Shown: positions 8,918-17,540, counted from the first letter of the stretch. The stretch: 64,000 nt of DNA from Hyphomicrobiaceae bacterium (GCA_022844225.1 JALHMC010000017.1:1-64000); one strand, 5' to 3'. Notes: generated by a model from the letters alone, not told the origin. Numbers and translations are program-made.

Positions 8918-10654
8918 CTAGAGCAGAGACCACTGTCGGAAAGCCAGCGCCCACACAAAGATCAGGGCGTTGGCACTGGCGTGGGCGACAATGGCATCGC
9001 CCAAGCGGCCGCTTCGCAGCATGACGACAGCGAAGACCGCACCAGCTAGTGTCCCCGCCAGCCAGCGATCGTGCAGCACGCCAAACAGCAGTGAGCTGAC
9101 GACGAGAGCTAACCAGGAGAACGCTGTAAGGCCGACAAGATGGAAGTCGCGGTTGATCAAGCGCCGGTATAGAAAACTGCGAAAGGCAAGTTCCTCGGCG
9201 ATCGGCACGAGGATGATGGTGCCAATCCCGCGAACTGTCAGCCAGCCCACGGCCAACCACGGCCCGATCTCCGAGAGCCATTGTCCGAGGTCATGACCGG
9301 TTTCGTCGGTTGGGCTGGTGGCAATCCAGGCTATGCCGACGAGCAGGCCTGCCGAGATGGACATTGCCGGTAGCGCTGCGTGCCATTTCTCGTAGGTGCG
9401 GCGGCAGATCCAAAGCGCCGTCACGACCAGAATGGCCTTCAGCACATATACTGGTCGATCGTGAGGGGCCGCGGCCGACATGGCGATCGAGCCAATCATC
9501 AAAGCCACGAATGGCAGAAGATGACTGACGGTCGTGCCATAGCGCACGGAGGTCGCGTTCGCATGAGGCGTGGCGGCCGGGGCCGCGGGCACAACCGTCA
9601 GGATACCCAATCGCCGTGACAGAAGCATCAAGCTCAAGGCGACCAGCAAGAACGCGATCCAGCCGGCTTGCGAATGAAAGCCCTTGACGGCCATATCCGG
9701 CGAGACATGCGCGCCGATAGAGACAAGTGCCGCGATGCGGACGCCATTCAACAGCCAGCTTACTGCGAGGCCGATTGGATAAAGCAATAGAGCTTTGGGG
9801 AAGCTCAGCTCGCTTCGAAACGTCCACAAGTAGACCGTTACGAAGCCTGCGACGAGTGCTAGGCCCTCGAGCCCAGAGCACGAATCCCAGATGAGCACGC
9901 CGAAGTCGCCGACGCGAATGCCGCGCTCGACGTGATCGACCAGCACATTGGTCTCATAGAGACTGAGGATCGATGCGGCGAGCAGAAGCGTCGCTTCGGC
10001 CATGACCTCCCAGAGGCCGAGAGCCGCGTCGGCAAGCAGCACCACTACGAATGAAGCTCCTCCGGCCAGCAGTACTTGTCGACGCCATGTCCACACTGCT
10101 GTGGCGAGGCCGCGTAGCGGAACGATGATGCTCAACAGGGATGCTGCCATTGCCGTGACGAGAGCACCTAGCAAGGCGAGCAAGTGCCATGGCGGCGTTG
10201 GAGACGTCGCTGCATGAGCCGTGAATGCAGAACAGGCAACGGCGGTGATCGCGAAAATCACCAGATTGAGCAGCAGTGCGTGCCCGAGAAGTTCGCGCTT
10301 CTCTAGCGCTGCCCATGTTGCGACCAGGGCTTGCCGCTCTGCCCAAGTGATCAAGATGAGCATTGGAATGGCTATCGCAACCCAACGCGCGGCTCGCGTC
10401 ACGTAGTAAACCGGGTTGTGATGAGGTGCTCCACCTGGAGTAAAGTCGAAAAGAAGGCTGATGATCAGCATCTCGCTGATGCCGAGAACGAGCCAGGCCA
10501 GCGTGCGGAACCCGACCAGTCCGCCTCCTCCGACTTTGCCGATCGCACGGGTGAACATGATCAAGACCCACAGCCCGCCGAACTCGGCTGCTGACTGAAC
10601 GCGATGAGGCGGAGCCAGTGGCCTAACGACCCTGAGCCTCGTCGGAGACGACAA
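8918..10654 (-). CDS. xrtE: Exosortase E fused to CPBP-family protease (XrtE, VPEID-CTERM system)
   Basis: A 578-residue polytopic protein with two fused domains. Residues about 45-350 are an exosortase with the expected triad C259 (WDSCSGLEG), R306 (LLNGVRIAALVS) and H327 (GFHSQAGW). Residues about 375-578 are a CPBP/CAAX-type intramembrane protease with E487-E488-x3-R492 (EELAFRSFLYRR), H528 (FGVLHDR) and H558-x3-N562 (AHASAN). This fusion is the hallmark of exosortase E systems, which cleave and process small proteins with a C-terminal VPEID-TM-basic tripartite signal. Exactly such a substrate gene lies 25 bp upstream on the same strand. All catalytic residues are present, so the protein looks active. 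It ends 4 bp from the stop of the convergent beta-barrel gene. Confidence 0.93.
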   Translation of the reverse strand: MSSPTRLRVVRPLAPPHRVQSAAEFGGLWVLIMFTRAIGKVGGGGLVGFRTLAWLVLGISEMLIISLLFDFTPGGAPHHNPVYYVTRAARWVAIAIPMLILITWAERQALVATWAALEKRELLGHALLLNLVIFAITAVACSAFTAHAATSPTPPWHLLALLGALVTAMAASLLSIIVPLRGLATAVWTWRRQVLLAGGASFVVVLLADAALGLWEVMAEATLLLAASILSLYETNVLVDHVERGIRVGDFGVLIWDSCSGLEGLALVAGFVTVYLWTFRSELSFPKALLLYPIGLAVSWLLNGVRIAALVSIGAHVSPDMAVKGFHSQAGWIAFLLVALSLMLLSRRLGILTVVPAAPAATPHANATSVRYGTTVSHLLPFVALMIGSIAMSAAAPHDRPVYVLKAILVVTALWICRRTYEKWHAALPAMSISAGLLVGIAWIATSPTDETGHDLGQWLSEIGPWLAVGWLTVRGIGTIILVPIAEELAFRSFLYRRLINRDFHLVGLTAFSWLALVVSSLLFGVLHDRWLAGTLAGAVFAVVMLRSGRLGDAIVAHASANALIFVWALAFRQWSLL

Positions 10655-10679
10655 CGGCGGAACACGCGTGGTGTAGCGT

Positions 10680-10856
10680 TCAGGCCTTGTAGCGCTCGTA
10701 GGCCATCAGGCCGACTGAGACCAGTACGGCGATGACGGATACGCCAGCCGGGCCGTCGATTTCCGGCACGGCGCAATTCCATTTGAGCGCCGAGGCGGTC
10801 GGGATCGACCACAGCAAAGCAGAGGCGGCAAGCATGGCCTTCGAGGTGAAGCGCAT
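10680..10856 (-). CDS. VPEID-CTERM sorting-signal protein (58 aa), substrate of XrtE
   Basis: A 58-residue secreted mini-protein, read directly from the minus strand. The signal peptide is MRFTSKAMLAASALLWSIPT plus ASA. A seven-residue mature stretch (LKWNCAV) with one Cys follows, then the sorting signal: PEID at residues 31-34 preceded by V30, GPAG, a hydrophobic helix (about 39-51) and a basic tail ERYKA. This is the full VPEID-CTERM architecture. CGGAG lies 6 bp upstream of the ATG at 10856. Its stop is 25 bp before the xrtE start, so the two form an operon. After sorting, almost nothing but the short LKWNCA segment would remain. The gene is easily missed because of its length. Confidence 0.93.
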   Translation of the reverse strand: MRFTSKAMLAASALLWSIPTASALKWNCAVPEIDGPAGVSVIAVLVSVGLMAYERYKA

Positions 10857-10972
10857 GGCGAGCTCCGGTTACGAATTCGTTGACGGCTGCCCGATAATTC
10901 TCCAACGCATGACCACACGCAATCTGATAGCTAACTGTTAGTTAAAGCGGCTGATAAAATGCGAGCTTAGAG

Positions 10973-10999
10973 AATCGCTTTTGCCTGAGTCGTGGTTCC
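10973..10999 (-). promoter_or_regulatory. Candidate EcfG-type promoter for the VPEID-xrtE operon
   Basis: On the minus strand, GGAAC (10995-10999) is followed after 17 bases by CGATT (10973-10977), about 117 bp upstream of the mini-protein ATG. Alphaproteobacterial general-stress sigma factor EcfG recognises GGAAC-N16/17-CGTT, so this matches fully at -35 and three of four bases at -10. It could be chance. A dyad TAACT-GTT-AGTTA sits downstream of it at about 10931-10943. Confidence 0.2.
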
Positions 11000-11068
11000 G
11001 TTTGTGGTCTGATTATAACCAGTTGTTTAGTTCCAATGACTACCGCGCTATTAGGATGGAGACGACGA

Positions 11069-11100
11069 GGGGCGAACCCGAATTAATTCGTGCTCGCCCC
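11069..11100 (-). terminator. Hairpin after the ThDP-enzyme gene
   Basis: GGGGCGA (11069-11075) pairs with TCGCCCC (11094-11100), enclosing a second small palindrome CGAATTAATTCG. It lies just downstream of the stop of the minus-strand ThDP gene. No T-run follows, so it may be an mRNA-stabilising or Rho-assisted terminator. The remaining 10857-11068 gap is the upstream region of the VPEID-xrtE operon. Confidence 0.55.
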
Positions 11101-11107
11101 ATCTAAA

Positions 11108-12751
11108 TCAGCCGATCCGGCTGACTTCGGTCTCTTTCGACGTAATGAACTCGAGCAGCGCCGGCTGGCCTTTCTCGGTCGCTGCGATGCCGCGTTTGAT
11201 CGCTGCCACGATATCTCCTGGCTTCTCAATGCGCTCGCCGTAGCCGCCGAAAGCGCGTGCCATTGCGGCGTAGTCACCGGAAATGTCGGTGGAACGATAC
11301 TTCTCGGTGGAAACCGGCATCACCTTGAGTTCGATCGCCATAGAAAAATTATTCAGCAAGATCGAAAGGATCGGGATGCGCTCGCGAACCGCCGTTTCGA
11401 AATCCATACCTGTGAAACCGATCGCAGCATCGCCCCAGACGTTGATGCACAGCTTGTCGGGCTTTGCGAGCTTGGCGCCCATGGCGAACCCGAGGCCGGC
11501 ACCGAGTTGCGTCGTCTTTCCCCAGCCGATGTATGAGAGAGGTGTCACGGGCTTCCAGAAGGGAGAAAGCTGATCCCGCGGACTGCCGGCATCATGCGTG
11601 ATGATCGTATTGGCGATGTCGACCGTATGCTGCAGGTCCCACAGCACGCGATATGGGTTGAGCGGTGCGTCGTTAGAGGTCAGCTTCGGCAGCCATTTGG
11701 CGAGCCATGGCTCGTAGACCTCTTTGATTTCAGCCGCGACGGTCTTGGCATCCTTCGGTCTGTCGCCGTGGAGCCTCTTCACCTCGGCCAGCATCGCCTG
11801 CAGAACGATCTTAGCATCGCCGACTATTCCGAGGGAAACGGGCACATCCTTGTTAATGTCCGCCGGATCGAGCGTAGCCTGAATGATGTTCTTATGGCCG
11901 TTGGGCATCTTCACGCCGAAATTGGTCTCGCTGAACGAGCAGCCGATGCCGAAAATGAGGTCGGACTTATCGAGGAACGTGCGCACGGATTGTGGAATGG
12001 CCAGACCGCCCGAGCCGAGGGACAACGGATGCGTCTCAGGGAAGGCGCTCTTTCCCTCAAGGCTCGTCGTCACGGGAATCGCGAGGAGTTCGGCCAGTTC
12101 CTTCAGCTCGGCCCATGCCTCGGCCCAGTGAACGCCTTGTCCCGCATAGATCACCGGTCGTTTCGCTGCGACGAGCCGCTTGGCCGCTTCGGCTACGGCT
12201 GAAAGATCCGTTCCTGTCCGGATCGGTGCAGGCGAGACGTAGGTGTCGGGGTCGACCTCCTCGTTGAACACATCGGTCGGGATCTCGACCAGAACGGGTC
12301 CGCCGCGCCCTGAGCGCAACTGCTGGAAGGCGCGCCGCATGATGTTCGGAATTTCTGCCGCGCTGGTGATCGGCTCGGCCGACTTGGTAATCGAGCGCAT
12401 CGAGACCGAGGCATTGTAATTGCGCTCAACCCAGGCGATGCGACGTGCATAGCCCATCGGCATGACGAGGATCGGGATCGATTCCGAGTAGGCCTGCGCC
12501 ACGCCTCCGTAGGCGTTCTCGGTGCCAGGCCCGTGCTGCATGGCGAAAACACCGATCTTCTTGCCGGACGTCACTCGGCTTACGGCGTCGGCCATGTGCA
12601 AGCCGATCCGTTCCTGGCGCACGATGATCGGGCGAACGTCGATCTTCGCGACGAGTTCGAGGATGTGATTGACCGGGTAGCCAATCACATATTCCACGCC
12701 TTCCTTTTTCAGGATGTGCGAGATGGCGTCGCCAGCCTTCATCTTGGCCAT
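11108..12751 (-). CDS. Thiamine-diphosphate-dependent enzyme, acetolactate-synthase-like
   Basis: A 547-residue three-domain ThDP enzyme. The N-terminal PYR domain has VRQERIGLHMADAVSR with the catalytic Glu and QHGPGTENAYGG. The middle domain has PVIYAGQGVHWAEAW. The C-terminal PP domain has the cofactor motif WGDAAIGFTGMDFET followed by LLNNFS, in place of the usual GDG-N. It resembles a group annotated only as thiamine-pyrophosphate-requiring proteins, and its PP domain also resembles the oxalyl-CoA decarboxylase at 60.7 kb. The ATG at 12751 has GGAGGAT upstream. It stands alone, so the 2-oxo acid or acyl-CoA substrate cannot be named. Confidence 0.85.
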   Translation of the reverse strand: MAKMKAGDAISHILKKEGVEYVIGYPVNHILELVAKIDVRPIIVRQERIGLHMADAVSRVTSGKKIGVFAMQHGPGTENAYGGVAQAYSESIPILVMPMGYARRIAWVERNYNASVSMRSITKSAEPITSAAEIPNIMRRAFQQLRSGRGGPVLVEIPTDVFNEEVDPDTYVSPAPIRTGTDLSAVAEAAKRLVAAKRPVIYAGQGVHWAEAWAELKELAELLAIPVTTSLEGKSAFPETHPLSLGSGGLAIPQSVRTFLDKSDLIFGIGCSFSETNFGVKMPNGHKNIIQATLDPADINKDVPVSLGIVGDAKIVLQAMLAEVKRLHGDRPKDAKTVAAEIKEVYEPWLAKWLPKLTSNDAPLNPYRVLWDLQHTVDIANTIITHDAGSPRDQLSPFWKPVTPLSYIGWGKTTQLGAGLGFAMGAKLAKPDKLCINVWGDAAIGFTGMDFETAVRERIPILSILLNNFSMAIELKVMPVSTEKYRSTDISGDYAAMARAFGGYGERIEKPGDIVAAIKRGIAATEKGQPALLEFITSKETEVSRIG

Positions 12752-12871
12752 GGGTATCCTCCGTCAGGGTCTATCAGCTCAGGGTTGCAGGTTTCCGTTG
12801 TCGGGGAAAGGGTGCTGCATCGTCGGCACGCCCGGCTATTCTCCTCGGGCCGAGTAGTGTAGTCACGGGGC

Positions 12872-13288
12872 ATGCCGAGACCTGTCACACCGCTGCTCGC
12901 CGTCGACTGCGTCGTACTCGATCCGCACGATCGTGTGCTGCTGATCCGTCGTGGCCACGAGCCTTACAAGGGCCACTACGCCCTGCCTGGAGGTTTTGTC
13001 GAGATTGGCGAGACGGTCGAGAACGCCTGCCGCCGTGAACTGCTGGAAGAGACCAGCGTCAGGCTTGGCAAGTTGACCCTCGTCGGAGTTTTCTCGGATC
13101 CGTCGCGGGACCCGAGAGGCCATACCGTTGCCGTATCTTTCCTTTCTCGGGTGCGGTCGGCAAAGGCTACGGCCGGCGACGATGCCGCGGCCGTCGAGTG
13201 GGTTACCCGTTGGCAGCGCCTTGACCTGGCTTTCGACCACAAGATCATCCTACGCAGGGCAATGCTTCTTGCGGCTGAAACGCGGTAA
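12872..13288 (+). CDS. Nudix hydrolase
   Basis: A 138-residue Nudix protein with the complete box G41-x5-E47-x7-R55-E56-L57-x-E59-E60 (GFVEIGETVENACRRELLEE). It hydrolyses a nucleoside diphosphate linked to another moiety. The form GHYALPGGFVEIGETVENAC with a C-terminal DLAFDHKIIL is typical of ADP-ribose or NAD-type Nudix members, which is family inference only. The ATG at 12872 has a weak ribosome site; no better start is visible. It is divergent from the ThDP gene, 120 bp away. Confidence 0.88.
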   Translation: MPRPVTPLLAVDCVVLDPHDRVLLIRRGHEPYKGHYALPGGFVEIGETVENACRRELLEETSVRLGKLTLVGVFSDPSRDPRGHTVAVSFLSRVRSAKATAGDDAAAVEWVTRWQRLDLAFDHKIILRRAMLLAAETR

Positions 13289-13418
13289 TCTTGAAGGATG
13301 AGCGAGCGGCTGTGAATTGCGTGCCCCTCGCCACAGCTGTGGCGTGGTGCCATCATGCGAGCCCAAGCTTACCCCAAACAAACTGTCCCAACGCATACTC
13401 GATCAGGAGAGATGACCC

Positions 13419-14192
13419 ATGGATCTCGGTCTCAAAGGCAAGAAGGTATTGATCACCGGCGGCTCGAAGGGCATCGGCGCGTCGTGCGGCCACGCCTTCG
13501 CTGCCGAAGGCGCTAACATCATCCTCGTCTCGCGAACTGCCGACGCGCTGAAGAAGACGGCCGATGAGATCCGCTCGCGCCATCAGGTCCAGGTCGAGAC
13601 GCATGCCGCCGACCTTGCGCAGGGTCCCGCCCGCGAAGACACCATCAAGCGCTTCGCCGATATCGACATCCTCGTCAACAATGCTGGCGCCATCCCCGGA
13701 GGTAGCATCGAGGATCTCACCATGGAGCGTTGGATCGAAAGCTGGCAGCTCAAGGTGTTCGGCTACATCCATATGACGAAGCTGGCGCTTGCGGCCATGA
13801 AGCCGAGGAAGAGCGGCATCATCTGCAACATCATCGGAATGGCTGGCCCGGCCCCGCGCTGGGATTATGTGGCGGGCTCCACCGGAAACGCAGGGCTCAA
13901 CGCCTTCACCAAGGCGATCGGATCGCGCTCGGTCGATTTCGGGGTCCGCGTGTTCGGCATCAATCCCGCGGCCACCCTCACCGACCGGATCATGACAATC
14001 TCGCGTCAACGCGCGAAATCTACATTCGGCGATGAGAGCCGCTGGGAAGAAACGCTGGGTGATCTTCCGTTTAGCCGGATCAAGAAGCCCGAGGAAGTCG
14101 CCTCTCTGGCCGTCATGTGCTGCGCCCCTCAGGTTGAATACCTGTCCGGAGCGATGATCGACATGGACGGCGGCGGCATGTTCCGCAAATAA
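13419..14192 (+). CDS. SDR-family protein lacking the classical catalytic triad
   Basis: A 257-residue short-chain dehydrogenase/reductase. The Rossmann part is normal: TGGSKGIG at 13-20 and NNAG at 87-90. The usual Ser-Tyr-Lys site is absent: the NISS position reads NIIG (137-140), and the YxxxK position reads GSTGN just before AGLNAFTKA. A subgroup of SDRs with this GS-GN pattern exists, so this is family-wide rather than a local mutation. The protein may use another mechanism or act as a binder. The ATG at 13419 follows AGGAGAG. The preceding gap holds a perfect 16-bp palindrome, CGCCACAGCTGTGGCG (13329-13344). Confidence 0.82.
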   Translation: MDLGLKGKKVLITGGSKGIGASCGHAFAAEGANIILVSRTADALKKTADEIRSRHQVQVETHAADLAQGPAREDTIKRFADIDILVNNAGAIPGGSIEDLTMERWIESWQLKVFGYIHMTKLALAAMKPRKSGIICNIIGMAGPAPRWDYVAGSTGNAGLNAFTKAIGSRSVDFGVRVFGINPAATLTDRIMTISRQRAKSTFGDESRWEETLGDLPFSRIKKPEEVASLAVMCCAPQVEYLSGAMIDMDGGGMFRK

Positions 14193-14217
14193 GCGTCGCG
14201 CGCCGACGACGTAGTAC

Positions 14218-14269
14218 GAGGTTGCCGATGCGTCGCGTCGAGTTGGACCAGCGACGTATCGGCAACCTC
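14218..14269. terminator. Strong bidirectional terminator
   Basis: Two 19-base arms, GAGGTTGCCGATGCGTCGC (14218-14236) and GCGACGTATCGGCAACCTC (14251-14269), pair fully with one G-U wobble around a 14-base loop, then TTGTTTTGTT follows. It lies between the convergent SDR and DUF4340 genes and ends 9 bp before the latter's stop codon. Confidence 0.85.
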
Positions 14270-14277
14270 TTGTTTTG

Positions 14278-15363
14278 TTAAGACCCCTTAGCTTCGAAGA
14301 TATCTGCCGGGCGCTTTCCAATCAGCTCGGCCTTCCAGTTGGGAATCTTGAATTCCCATCCTTGCGCCTTGGCGTTGATCTCGTCAGCCATCTTCTTGGC
14401 ATCGCCTTCGCCGGCTGCGATCAGCGAGATCCACTGCGCCTCGCCGTCCTTCCTGAGCCGGAACGTGACGGTTGGGGCGCCTTCGCTCTCCAGTGTGACT
14501 ACCTGCGTCTTGTCTGCCGCTGGAGGGGCTTCCAACTTTCGGACGTCGTCAAGGTTGATCGACCCGAACGCATCGACGATATCGTCGAGCTTGGCATCTT
14601 GTTTCAGCTGCTTCCCGTCAGGCGTGCTCGCCAGTCGATACTTGCTCTCCTTGGCCGCGGCGGTGGGGGGCTTCGGTGGGCCTTTGGCGTCCTCTGCCTT
14701 GGCTTCCGGTGGCGGTGCCTTCTCGATCACCAGTTCGCCTTCGCCTGGGGTCTCGATCTTCACTTTGACGATCTTGGCGGTCTCGCCAGTGAACACCTTG
14801 GTGTCGATCCAGTCTTTGATCTCGGCAGTCACCTTGGGGTCACCGGTCGCGAGCCAGCTCTGTGCTTCAGCGGAGCGGCGAACATAAATGCCACCCTTGC
14901 CGGACCCAAAAGCGTCGAACCGTGTCTTGCCAATCACTACGTCGGAAATCACGCTGCCTGACGTATCCAGAATGCGTACCCTGCGCGACTTGGCATCCTT
15001 TCCGGTCGGCTCCTCGAGTTCGAGGAGGCCGAGCTTCTCTTTGATCGAGGTGCGTGGCTCGACAAGCTGAGCCTGAGCGAGCGCGACCAGAAGAGTTCGG
15101 GCCTGCTCGGCGTTGGCCGGAAAGCCCGATCGCTCGCGAACCTTCCACGCGCTCCCGTCCCTCGCGATCGTCAAGGTGCTCCCACCTTGCGTTACTTCGA
15201 TCGCACCGACCGAGTTGATCCGTTTAGTCAGCTCCGGTACGAACGCCTCGCCCTCCACTTTGCCGGCCGACCAGCGGTTGGAACTCGCATAGAGCCCCAA
15301 TGCCAGCAGCAAAGAGACTGCCGTTGCGGCGGCGAGACCGATGAATTGATGCGGTTTGATCAC
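14278..15363 (-). CDS. DUF4340 domain-containing membrane-anchored protein
   Basis: A 361-residue protein with one N-terminal transmembrane helix (about residues 6-26). The DUF4340 region follows: ITVTQGGSTLTI-like strands, then WKVRERSGFPANAEQARTLL, DVVIGKTRFDAFGSGKGGIYVR and a Lys/Pro/Ala-rich linker near residue 215-240. DUF4340 proteins are encoded beside Gld-type ABC transporters in many bacteria. It is the last gene of the minus-strand operon ATPase-permease-GldG-DUF4340, starting 25 bp after the GldG-like stop, which supports a shared complex at the membrane. Molecular role unknown. Confidence 0.87.
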   Translation of the reverse strand: MIKPHQFIGLAAATAVSLLLALGLYASSNRWSAGKVEGEAFVPELTKRINSVGAIEVTQGGSTLTIARDGSAWKVRERSGFPANAEQARTLLVALAQAQLVEPRTSIKEKLGLLELEEPTGKDAKSRRVRILDTSGSVISDVVIGKTRFDAFGSGKGGIYVRRSAEAQSWLATGDPKVTAEIKDWIDTKVFTGETAKIVKVKIETPGEGELVIEKAPPPEAKAEDAKGPPKPPTAAAKESKYRLASTPDGKQLKQDAKLDDIVDAFGSINLDDVRKLEAPPAADKTQVVTLESEGAPTVTFRLRKDGEAQWISLIAAGEGDAKKMADEINAKAQGWEFKIPNWKAELIGKRPADIFEAKGS

Positions 15364-15388
15364 GACTCTCTCCCCTCTCGCCGTACCA

Positions 15389-17524
15389 TCAAGCGCCGTT
15401 ACGGTTGCGACGGCGCATGAGCCCGAGCCCCAGGCCGCCGAGTCCGATCAGCAGCGGTACCGCGGCGATATTGAAGAATTTGAGCCATCCGTCGAGGCGG
15501 TCGATGTCGCGTCTGAGGGCCGATTTGACGTCACGCAACTCCCGCCTGACAGTCAGCATCTCCCCGCGAAACTTCTCGATTTCCGCCTTCTCGGCATCGG
15601 ACAGGATGACCTGTTGCGCTCCACCCTCGCCGCCCTTCGTCTCGACTCTGGCCAACTTCTGCTGCAGGTCCTGGAGCTTGGCGACGAGACCCTCCTCCTT
15701 TTGCCGGAACTGCTGTTCCGCGGCCCGGCGGATGGCCGTCACCCGCTCGAACGGCCGCTCGACAACGCCGCGCCCGCGCAAGTCGGCCAGCGCTTCGCCT
15801 CCGGACAAGTTCTCTAGCGCGTTGACGACGAAGCCGGCGTTGTCTGCCTGTGGAACCGCCATTTTCTGACCGAGGAAGTCCCGCACCTCGACCCAGAAGT
15901 GGTCGGCAAGCATATCGGCGTCGGCAACCACGACGATGTTGACCCTGCCGGCGGCGATATGGGACTTGTCCGGCTGCCCTGCCCCATCTTTGGCGTCGCC
16001 CGACTTCGGCTCAGCCTTTGTGGCATCTGGTGCCGCGTCAGCCTTTGCCGGTTCTGCCTTGGATTTGTCCGGCTCGCCCTTCTCGTCCTTTTTTTCCTCG
16101 TCTTTGGGGCGACCGCCTGGATAGGCCGTCTTCGCCTCTCCGCCGATGCGGGCCGCCAACATCAACGATGTGCCGCCGGACTTGAAGCCTCGAAGAATGA
16201 CCAGAGGATCGGGGCGCATCTTGACCTTATCGGCTTCGATCAGGCCGCTCTTGGCAGACGTCTGGATCAGCGGCTGGACAATGGTTGTCGCACCCTCAAC
16301 CTTCGTCAGGGCTCCGGCCGTCGAGAGGTTCAGGCGCCGGATCGATGCAGCGAGCGGATCCTTGTCATTGATCAGGTCCTTCTCGATCTGCAACCAAGCC
16401 AGATAGTCGGTCACGACGGGCTGGCCGCCGGGACCGCCGCCGAATTGGACGCGTCGCGCAATGGTCGGATCGCCGACCACCTTGTCGGTCTCGATGGTCA
16501 ATCCCCACTGCTTCATAATGTTGCGCAGATCAGAGCTGACCGGCAGGCCTCCCAGACCCGGCGGCCCCGACTGCGCCGAATCCGTCACGGGATCGACGAA
16601 TGCGAGTATCCGTCCGCCGGAAAGGGCGTACTGATCGATGGCATAGGCTGCGTCCTTGGTCAGAACGGTCGGCTGCACGAGCATCAGGACATCGATGTCC
16701 TTCGGGATCTCCTTGACGTTCAGCTCTAGGGTGCGCACCTCGAAGAAGTCGCGGATCTGCTCCATGATCATCCACGCAGGCTGCGGTTGCGCGCGCGGGT
16801 TCATCGGGTCCATCCCGCCGTCCAGTTGGATACCGGACAGAAGGCCCACCACCTTCTTCTTGGGGTTGGCTAGCCCATTGATGAGCTTGGTCAGATCGTA
16901 TTCGAGGAACCGTTCGCGGTCTGGCGAGAAGAACGGCACGACAGAATCGTTGTCCGTCAGGTTCGACGCCACGAGACCGAAATAGCCGGTTTCGCCGTCC
17001 TGATTCAGGCGCTGACCCTTGAGCCCAGCTGCGGCTGCCCGATCCTCCGCATCCGAGAAGGGCTCGGGATCGAGATACGTGACTTGCAGCTTGCCGCCCG
17101 AGAGATCCCCGTACTGCTCCAGCAGGCCCTTCAGCCGATCGAAATGGCGTGCGAACAACGGCGCAACTTCGCCCAGACGCCGCGAGTAGTAGACGCGGAT
17201 GTTCACGGGTTCCTGAAGACGTGACATCAGCTTTCGAGTGCCGTCGGAGATCGTGTAGAGCCGATCCTCGGTAAGGTCGGCCTTGACGTTCCGCACGGAG
17301 AGCGAGGCGGCAAGATTAAGCGATAGAAGTAGTACGGCGCCTAGCGCTAGGCTGGCCCAAGCCAAAGTCGTACGGCTGAGGCCGGACGCCCATTGCACGG
17401 CCTCGCCAGGTGCCAGCAGAGCCCAGCCCATTGCCCGCTGAGATTGCGCGACTGCGGCACTCTTGAAGGAGCCCTTGTTGCGCGGCGAACCGCTGGGTGC
17501 GGCGGAAGTCGTCTTGTCCGTCAT
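15389..17524 (-). CDS. GldG-like ABC-type auxiliary protein
   Basis: A 711-residue protein of the Gldg family. A membrane helix lies near residues 52-76 (WASLALGAVLLLSLNLAASL). An extracytoplasmic domain has YTISDGTRKLMSRLQEPVNI, the GldG substrate-binding-like domain with SGGRILAFVDPVTD, then a charged Glu/Lys/Pro linker (about 480-530), a coiled segment with LQDLQQKLARVETKGGEGG, and a C-terminal helix (about 686-704) ending in RRRNRNGA. GldG pairs with the GldA/GldF-type ATPase and permease encoded upstream. In Bacteroidetes these act in gliding, but no gliding genes are visible here, so the substrate is unknown. Confidence 0.87.
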   Translation of the reverse strand: MTDKTTSAAPSGSPRNKGSFKSAAVAQSQRAMGWALLAPGEAVQWASGLSRTTLAWASLALGAVLLLSLNLAASLSVRNVKADLTEDRLYTISDGTRKLMSRLQEPVNIRVYYSRRLGEVAPLFARHFDRLKGLLEQYGDLSGGKLQVTYLDPEPFSDAEDRAAAAGLKGQRLNQDGETGYFGLVASNLTDNDSVVPFFSPDRERFLEYDLTKLINGLANPKKKVVGLLSGIQLDGGMDPMNPRAQPQPAWMIMEQIRDFFEVRTLELNVKEIPKDIDVLMLVQPTVLTKDAAYAIDQYALSGGRILAFVDPVTDSAQSGPPGLGGLPVSSDLRNIMKQWGLTIETDKVVGDPTIARRVQFGGGPGGQPVVTDYLAWLQIEKDLINDKDPLAASIRRLNLSTAGALTKVEGATTIVQPLIQTSAKSGLIEADKVKMRPDPLVILRGFKSGGTSLMLAARIGGEAKTAYPGGRPKDEEKKDEKGEPDKSKAEPAKADAAPDATKAEPKSGDAKDGAGQPDKSHIAAGRVNIVVVADADMLADHFWVEVRDFLGQKMAVPQADNAGFVVNALENLSGGEALADLRGRGVVERPFERVTAIRRAAEQQFRQKEEGLVAKLQDLQQKLARVETKGGEGGAQQVILSDAEKAEIEKFRGEMLTVRRELRDVKSALRRDIDRLDGWLKFFNIAAVPLLIGLGGLGLGLMRRRNRNGA

Positions 17525-17540
17525 GATCGGTGGTGTCCTC

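Noticed and set aside
10561-10905. 114-codon minus-strand frame overlapping the VPEID gene
   Set aside because: A different frame with no signal; the 58-codon frame has signal peptide, sorting signal and ribosome site.
13329-13344. 16-bp perfect palindrome CGCCACAGCTGTGGCG
   Set aside because: It has no loop or T-tract and no second copy; may be a weak Nudix terminator or operator, but there is too little to call it.
13353-14321. 322-codon minus-strand frame
   Set aside because: Antisense to the SDR gene and across the strong terminator at 14218-14269; no recognisable protein.
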